From the NCBI GenBank assembly GCA_913063125.1, contig CAJXZM010000055.1, forward strand, positions 1 through 35,350: a DNA stretch of 35,350 bases, read 5' to 3'. Each line of letters starts with the position of its first letter. The first letter of the stretch is position 1. The stretch is from an uncultured Gammaproteobacteria bacterium. Its GTDB lineage: Bacteria; Pseudomonadota; Gammaproteobacteria; Pseudomonadales; Ketobacteraceae. Under the pieces are notes generated by a model. It did not search any database. It had not been told where the DNA came from and saw nothing but the letters and a program-made list of their open reading frames with translations. Both the position numbers and the translations under genes were made by a program. This document shows positions 31,677 through 35,350 of this stretch, in pieces.

Positions 31677-33617
31677 TTAAGCAACGATAGCCTTATCAAT
31701 ACGGGCAATATTTTCCGCCGCATTAATATCGGCTTGCTCCTGCTGCCACACCAAATCATCAATACTGTTGGTGGGGCAATAGCCCAATGGCGTAGCCATC
31801 AAAATATCGCGCACTTTATCGCAATCAAACACTAAAGAAGCGCGATCCAACTCAATCAATACCTTTTGCACATCAACCCAATCCATTGATACTTCACTGT
31901 CTTTCATAATTCGAGGATGATCAGTGCCAAATGGATTATTACCAATCAATAATTCTTCATACAATTTTTCACCAGGGCGCAATCCCGTGAACGCTATTTC
32001 AATATCACCATCCGGGTTATGTTCACCTTTCACTTCCAAACCCATCAAGTGCACCATTTTCTTGGCCAAGTCTGCTATTTTAACCCGAGCCCCCATGTCA
32101 AGCACAAAGACTTCCCCGCCTTTGCCCATGGTTCCTGCTTGTAACACCAATTGAGCCGCTTCAGGAATCGTCATAAAATAACGCGTGATATCAGGGGTGG
32201 TCACGGTCACAGGACCACCTGCTTCAATTTGCTTACGAAACAAGGGAACTACTGAACCCGAAGAACCCAACACATTACCAAATCGAACCATACAGAAGCG
32301 AGTTGTCGATTGTCGCTTAGAGAGGCCTTGCAACACCATTTCTGCCATTCGCTTACTGGCACCCATCACATTCGAGGGGCGAACGGCCTTATCAGTTGAG
32401 ATCAAAACAAACGTTTCTACATTCGCTTTGATCGCAGCCTCTGCCGCATACCAAGTACCAAAGACATTATTGCGCACCCCTTCCACCACGTTATGTTCAA
32501 CCAAGGGCACATGCTTATATGCTGCTGCGTGATAAACCGTTTGCACAGAGAACGAAGACATGACTGCCTCCAAACGCTGCTCACCTTGAACAGAACCAAC
32601 AATGGGCTTTAGCTCAATACCCAATTCGCTATTTTTGATGTAACAATCTAGCTCTGTATGTATTTTATACAGGCCAAATTCAGAAACATCAAACAACACT
32701 AACACTTTTGGGTTATGTTGCAGTATCTGCCGGCATAATTCAGAACCGATAGAGCCGCCTGCACCTGTAACCATCACAACTTTTCGTTTAATGAATTCAT
32801 CTAACAGGTCATTATCGGGTGCAACAAGGTCTCGGCCCAATAAATCCTCAATATCGATATTCTTAATTTCTTCGATCTTCTCACGACCACTGAGAATATC
32901 TGCCATAGGCGGTATTGTTTGCACCTTGATAGGCAACGGTTCCAAATAGGTCAAAATCAATGCACGCTGCGCATGAGAGGTGTTCCCTGTCGCTAGTAAC
33001 AAAGTATTAATACCGTGCTTTTCGATCAAATTCGGTAAATTAGCAGGGCTATGGATTCGCAACCCCTGCATAACACTGCCCTGCAACGCTCGGCTATCAT
33101 CGACATACGCTATAGGTTGATATTCATCCCCTTGAAATAACGCATTGGCCAACTGCACACCTGACGTCCCTGCGCCGTAAATAATAACTCGCTCTTTTTG
33201 CTTACGGTTCATACCGCGCACATAGGATCGTACTAACATACGAGAGCCACCTACAAACAGCAACGCAAGTCCCCAGTAAATCACTGGAGATGAGCGTGGA
33301 ATAGGCGCTTTTAAGAAGAAACTAGAGGCAGAGTAAGCCAGCGCAGAGAGAGTAACCCCGCTCACTACTGCAATTAAAGCATGATTGGATAGGTAACGAA
33401 TCACCGCCCGATACAGGCCCGTTCGGATGAATACCAAAATTGTAAACATCCAAGTAAACACAAAGGAAGTAACTACCAGTGCATTTTCAGGTACATATAA
33501 CGTCTCAAGGCGCAAACTAATAGAGGCCCAAAGTGCAACAAGAAGCGCTATTGAGTCTGAAATGACCGAAACGATGCGTTTTTGGTAACGAGGTAAAGAA
33601 ACAAGGGTTTTGAACAT
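31677..33617 (-). CDS. WbpM/FlaA1/CapD-type nucleotide-sugar 4,6-dehydratase
   Basis: The 646-residue inner-membrane protein has four N-terminal membrane segments (about 17-35, 47-67, 78-100, 112-127). A CoA-binding-like Rossmann domain follows (IIYGAGTSG, 145-153), then the short-chain dehydratase domain (VTGAGGSIGSE, 283-293; AAAYKHVPLVE, 364-374; STDKAVRPSNVMGASKR, 407-423). The catalytic motif has Met in place of the usual Tyr before GASK, as in WbpM and FlaA1, which convert UDP-GlcNAc to the 4-keto-6-deoxy sugar used for QuiNAc, FucNAc or related residues. The full length matches the large-form family. Its neighbours are not glycosyltransferases in this window, so it either borders an O-antigen or exopolysaccharide locus to the right or stands alone. 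I cannot tell whether the product is UDP-4-keto-6-deoxy-GlcNAc or an epimer. Confidence 0.92.
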   Translation of the reverse strand: MFKTLVSLPRYQKRIVSVISDSIALLVALWASISLRLETLYVPENALVVTSFVFTWMFTILVFIRTGLYRAVIRYLSNHALIAVVSGVTLSALAYSASSFFLKAPIPRSSPVIYWGLALLFVGGSRMLVRSYVRGMNRKQKERVIIYGAGTSGVQLANALFQGDEYQPIAYVDDSRALQGSVMQGLRIHSPANLPNLIEKHGINTLLLATGNTSHAQRALILTYLEPLPIKVQTIPPMADILSGREKIEEIKNIDIEDLLGRDLVAPDNDLLDEFIKRKVVMVTGAGGSIGSELCRQILQHNPKVLVLFDVSEFGLYKIHTELDCYIKNSELGIELKPIVGSVQGEQRLEAVMSSFSVQTVYHAAAYKHVPLVEHNVVEGVRNNVFGTWYAAEAAIKANVETFVLISTDKAVRPSNVMGASKRMAEMVLQGLSKRQSTTRFCMVRFGNVLGSSGSVVPLFRKQIEAGGPVTVTTPDITRYFMTIPEAAQLVLQAGTMGKGGEVFVLDMGARVKIADLAKKMVHLMGLEVKGEHNPDGDIEIAFTGLRPGEKLYEELLIGNNPFGTDHPRIMKDSEVSMDWVDVQKVLIELDRASLVFDCDKVRDILMATPLGYCPTNSIDDLVWQQEQADINAAENIARIDKAIVA

Positions 33618-33791
33618 ACGAGAGGAAAGACTCCATCCTTAAACGGTAACTAGCGAGATAATAGCACACAATTTACGTATTTTCCTGCCACATCTCTGAT
33701 ACTGCCCGCCTCAATCACTGGTCTTTTCCTAAAGCAATACGATATAATCCCTCTCTTAAATACTAGCCCACCCGCCCGCTAAATAACCCGT
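33618..33791. other. Intergenic region upstream of the dehydratase
   Basis: The only hint of a control signal is TATTAT near 33660 on the minus strand, in a weak promoter context. The 33618-34126 interval holds no intact gene: its middle is the broken ORF at 33792-34038, and its right end is the antitoxin promoter region. Confidence 0.3.
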
Positions 33792-34038
33792 ATGCTACCT
33801 CCTCCCGGCTACAGCACCCCTCAAGACGAAGATGTTTTCCAACGCCTACTCAAAGAAAACCAAAAATGTCACCTTACCGCGCCCTCTTAATTAGGCGATG
33901 ATGATACCCTTACCCTTCGCCAGTTAATCGATACGCAACACTGCTACCTTCGCTATCATACCTATAGAGACCCCATTTTCTACCCCCCCTCAGAAAAAGC
34001 CTCACTTCATGTTGCTTCACTGAGGATTAATCACTTAT
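33792..34038 (+). pseudogene. Broken short ORF of unknown family
   Basis: From ATG 33792 the frame reads MLPPPGYSTPQDEDVFQRLL and onward for 32 codons to a TAA at 33888-33890. It continues in the same frame with protein-like sequence (LGDDDTLTLRQLIDTQHCYL, RYHTYRDPIFYPPSEK) to a TAG at 34036-34038. Composition on both sides of the stop looks coding, so a single nonsense change in an 82-codon gene or gene fragment is likely. I do not recognise the family. Confidence 0.4.
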
Positions 34039-34090
34039 GGTAGGTTGATTTTTGACTCTAAAGGTGTGACTCATCCGTTATGAACAAATC

Positions 34091-34103
34091 GTTCGAATCG
34101 AAC
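34091..34103. promoter_or_regulatory. Operator-like palindrome upstream of the antitoxin
   Basis: GTTCGAATCGAAC is a perfect palindrome (6-bp arms, one central base) ending 23 bases before the antitoxin ATG. Phd/YefM antitoxins are known to autoregulate by binding such palindromes at their own promoter. Confidence 0.5.
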
Positions 34104-34126
34104 AATGTTAACGCGAGAACACGATA

Positions 34127-34369
34127 ATGGACGTGTTTTCAGTTAACGAAGCTAAAACACAACTCGGCAACCTGTTACTAAAATCCCAACGGGCTCCAGT
34201 GCAATTTAACAAAAACGGTAAACATGTTGCGGTCATTATTTCTATGGATGAATACGAAAGCAACGAAGCACTTAGATTACAACTCTTGCAATCAAGAGCC
34301 ATCAGAATAAAAAATATCATTTTGAGTAGTAACACCATTGATGGGGAGTCATTTTTTGAAGCGTTATAG
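34127..34369 (+). CDS. Phd/YefM-family antitoxin
   Basis: The 80-residue protein has the Phd/YefM N-terminal DNA-binding fold: FSVNEAKTQLGNLLLKSQ, then PVQFNKNGKHVAVIISMDEYES, the segment in which two beta strands pair. The C-terminal helix LRLQLLQSRAIRIKNIIL would normally wrap around the partner toxin. The family neutralises RelE/ParE or Doc toxins and represses its own operon. The length fits. The start has no strong Shine-Dalgarno; AACGCGAGAA is the nearest purine-rich stretch. The expected toxin directly downstream is broken (34374-34500), so this is an orphan antitoxin. It could still repress or neutralise related systems elsewhere in the genome. Confidence 0.85.
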   Translation: MDVFSVNEAKTQLGNLLLKSQRAPVQFNKNGKHVAVIISMDEYESNEALRLQLLQSRAIRIKNIILSSNTIDGESFFEAL

Positions 34370-34373
34370 TCAG

Positions 34374-34500
34374 GTCAGCACGATTAATAGGCCGAACTAC
34401 CGCTTAAACTCCGACGCATAACCTGAGCTTATCAAAAATCAACTCTATACACTCACCCAATGGGGTGAATCACAGTCCAGGTTTTTAATAAAGACTCACT
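34374..34500 (+). pseudogene. ParE/RelE-type toxin remnant
   Basis: Five bases after the antitoxin stop, a frame without a good start reads RPNYRLNSDA, a TAA at 34419-34421, then PELIKNQLYTLTQWGESQSR. This matches the start of ParE-family toxins (N-Y-x-L-x-x-x-A...DLI...YT-x-x-QWG-x-x-Q-S). After about 37 residues the similarity ends (FLIKTHF), where the IS-type transposase fragment begins. A full ParE has about 95 residues, so the toxin is truncated and also carries a nonsense codon. Confidence 0.7.
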
Positions 34501-34812
34501 TTATAACTTGGCATTTATGTTTGCTTTCTCTGCGACACATAATTTCAATGCTCGTTTGAGTCCTGTAGAATCAATAGCAATAGCGTGGATGGTATCATCT
34601 AGGCGATCCTTCTTGGCATACCTGTGGGGCAGGGTACTTAACACTTTGAGCCGTTTACTTAGACAGCTATAATCGGGACAAACGATGGGCAGATTTTTCG
34701 CGTTGAACAAGGAATTGATAAAAGCCTTGACACTATCGCAATGCCCCCCTCTGAGGAAGACGATAGACTTGTCGGATCTCGTGACAGACAGTAATAGCGA
34801 ATCGGAAAACAA
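34501..34812 (-). mobile_element. IS5-family transposase fragment
   Basis: The 103-codon frame contains the N-terminal half of an IS5-group DDE transposase: FINSLFNAKNLPIVCPDYSCLSKRLKVL corresponds to the family's sequence around VPDYSTLSRR, and DDTIHAIAIDSTGLKRAL holds the first catalytic Asp (IDSTGLK). The remaining catalytic Asp and Glu are missing, since a full protein is about 300 residues or more. No terminal inverted repeats or target duplication are visible. Its left end coincides with the point where the ParE toxin loses similarity, so an insertion followed by deletion probably destroyed the toxin. Confidence 0.75.
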
Positions 34813-34875
34813 AAATAAGAGCAGGCTTTTAACTAGTCAAACAAAGCCCCCTTAAGCCAACAGGAAGTATGTTTT

Positions 34876-35295
34876 ATGGAATTCAAGCACTTGGTAACAT
34901 CGCTATTTTTTACTTTGTATTTTTTATCGCTAGTGGGCTGTAACTCTTCTGAGCGCGGAGAAAATAAGATAGTAGACTTGGCTTTTACAGATGCCACATT
35001 GAAAGCCTGTATACGAGCTAACGCTTCTAAAAAAGGCTGGCAGAAAGTTTCTGAGATGATCACTCTTAACTGTGATAAAGAGGTTTATCCAAACATAGGG
35101 GATCCCACTGGAATTGAACAGTTGGATCATCTACAAGAGTTAACCATCGAGAACAGTAGGTTCAGGCGTATCGATCTCGCCAACCTCGATCAATTGACGC
35201 ACCTGCAGTTAGTCAATCATCAGTTAAGAGAAATAGATCTTTCGAATCAAACGTTACTGACAGAACTAAACCTTGGACTTCCCAGAGTTTACTAG
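34876..35295 (+). CDS. Leucine-rich-repeat lipoprotein, apparently truncated
   Basis: The 139-residue product starts at 34876, with AGGAAG about 8 bases upstream. It has a lipoprotein signal with lipobox LVGC (Cys22). It then shows an internalin-type cap (FTDATLKACIRANASKKGW) and LRR units (GIEQLDHLQELTIENSRFRRI, DLANLDQLTHLQLVNHQLREI, DLSNQTLLTELNLGLP) before stopping at 35295. Real family members usually continue for many repeats, so the stop within a repeat suggests truncation or a frameshift. The frames beyond the stop to the window edge do not obviously resume the repeat. LRR lipoproteins of this kind are surface or periplasmic binding proteins. Function and ligand are unknown. Confidence 0.7.
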   Translation: MEFKHLVTSLFFTLYFLSLVGCNSSERGENKIVDLAFTDATLKACIRANASKKGWQKVSEMITLNCDKEVYPNIGDPTGIEQLDHLQELTIENSRFRRIDLANLDQLTHLQLVNHQLREIDLSNQTLLTELNLGLPRVY

Positions 35296-35350
35296 ACACT
35301 TTCTAGCCTAGAAAAATAGTCGTTTTCAAACGCCACAGGTGACACGCCCC

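Noticed and set aside
877..33617. O-antigen island flanked by an ihf gene and wbpM, as in Pseudomonas
   Set aside because: The Pseudomonas locus uses ihfB, whereas the remnant here is clearly ihfA. No O-antigen glycosyltransferase, wzx or wzy gene is present between them.

Overview
The window most likely comes from the chromosome of a marine, polysaccharide-associated gammaproteobacterium. The evidence is a SixA phosphatase, an IhfA fragment of the gammaproteobacterial type, a WbpM/CapD-type envelope-sugar dehydratase, two exported S1-type sulfatases and an octaheme cytochrome, on DNA of moderate GC. Nearly all intact genes are on the minus strand and most products carry an export signal. There are no rRNA or tRNA genes and no CRISPR array.

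Layout, left to right. (1) 1-934: the start of an unknown gene running off the left edge, sixA, and a 46-codon remnant of ihfA abutting sixA. (2) 1435-4983: a decayed plus-strand gene for a G8/CEMIP-like beta-helix lipoprotein with several independent lesions, then a doubtful small basic ORF. (3) 5079-9783: five minus-strand exported proteins. One is a five-bladed beta-propeller glycosidase-like lipoprotein. Two are near-identical about 100-residue secreted proteins inside a gap-free 508-bp duplication. (4) 10263-20004: an operon-like unit of a membrane-anchored coiled-coil protein, a roughly 2,930-residue SpvB/FG-GAP/RHS protein and a periplasmic small protein coupled to it by TAATG. This looks like a polymorphic toxin with its immunity gene. 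(5) 20486-31361: two sulfatases, an octaheme cytochrome with TPRs, a TIM-barrel glycosidase-like protein and a deleted second copy of the cytochrome. (6) 31677-33617: a WbpM/FlaA1-type dehydratase. (7) 33618-35350: debris, comprising a broken short ORF, an orphan Phd/YefM antitoxin with a ruined ParE, an IS5-type transposase fragment and a truncated leucine-rich-repeat lipoprotein.

How the parts may work together (inference). The G8 pseudogene, sulfatase A and the TIM-barrel protein share a cysteine-containing domain with a GWAC core. Sulfatase A and the G8 protein also share an InlB-like repeat before it. A sequence repeat joins the upstream region of sulfatase B to those of the two small secreted proteins. 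This suggests an exported toolkit for remodelling a sulfated glycan, under partly shared control and eroding by duplication and deletion. The best candidate for an undescribed system is the RHS operon: its toxin-position C-terminus and its partner match no family I recognise, and the RHS shell is interrupted by about 670 non-RHS residues.
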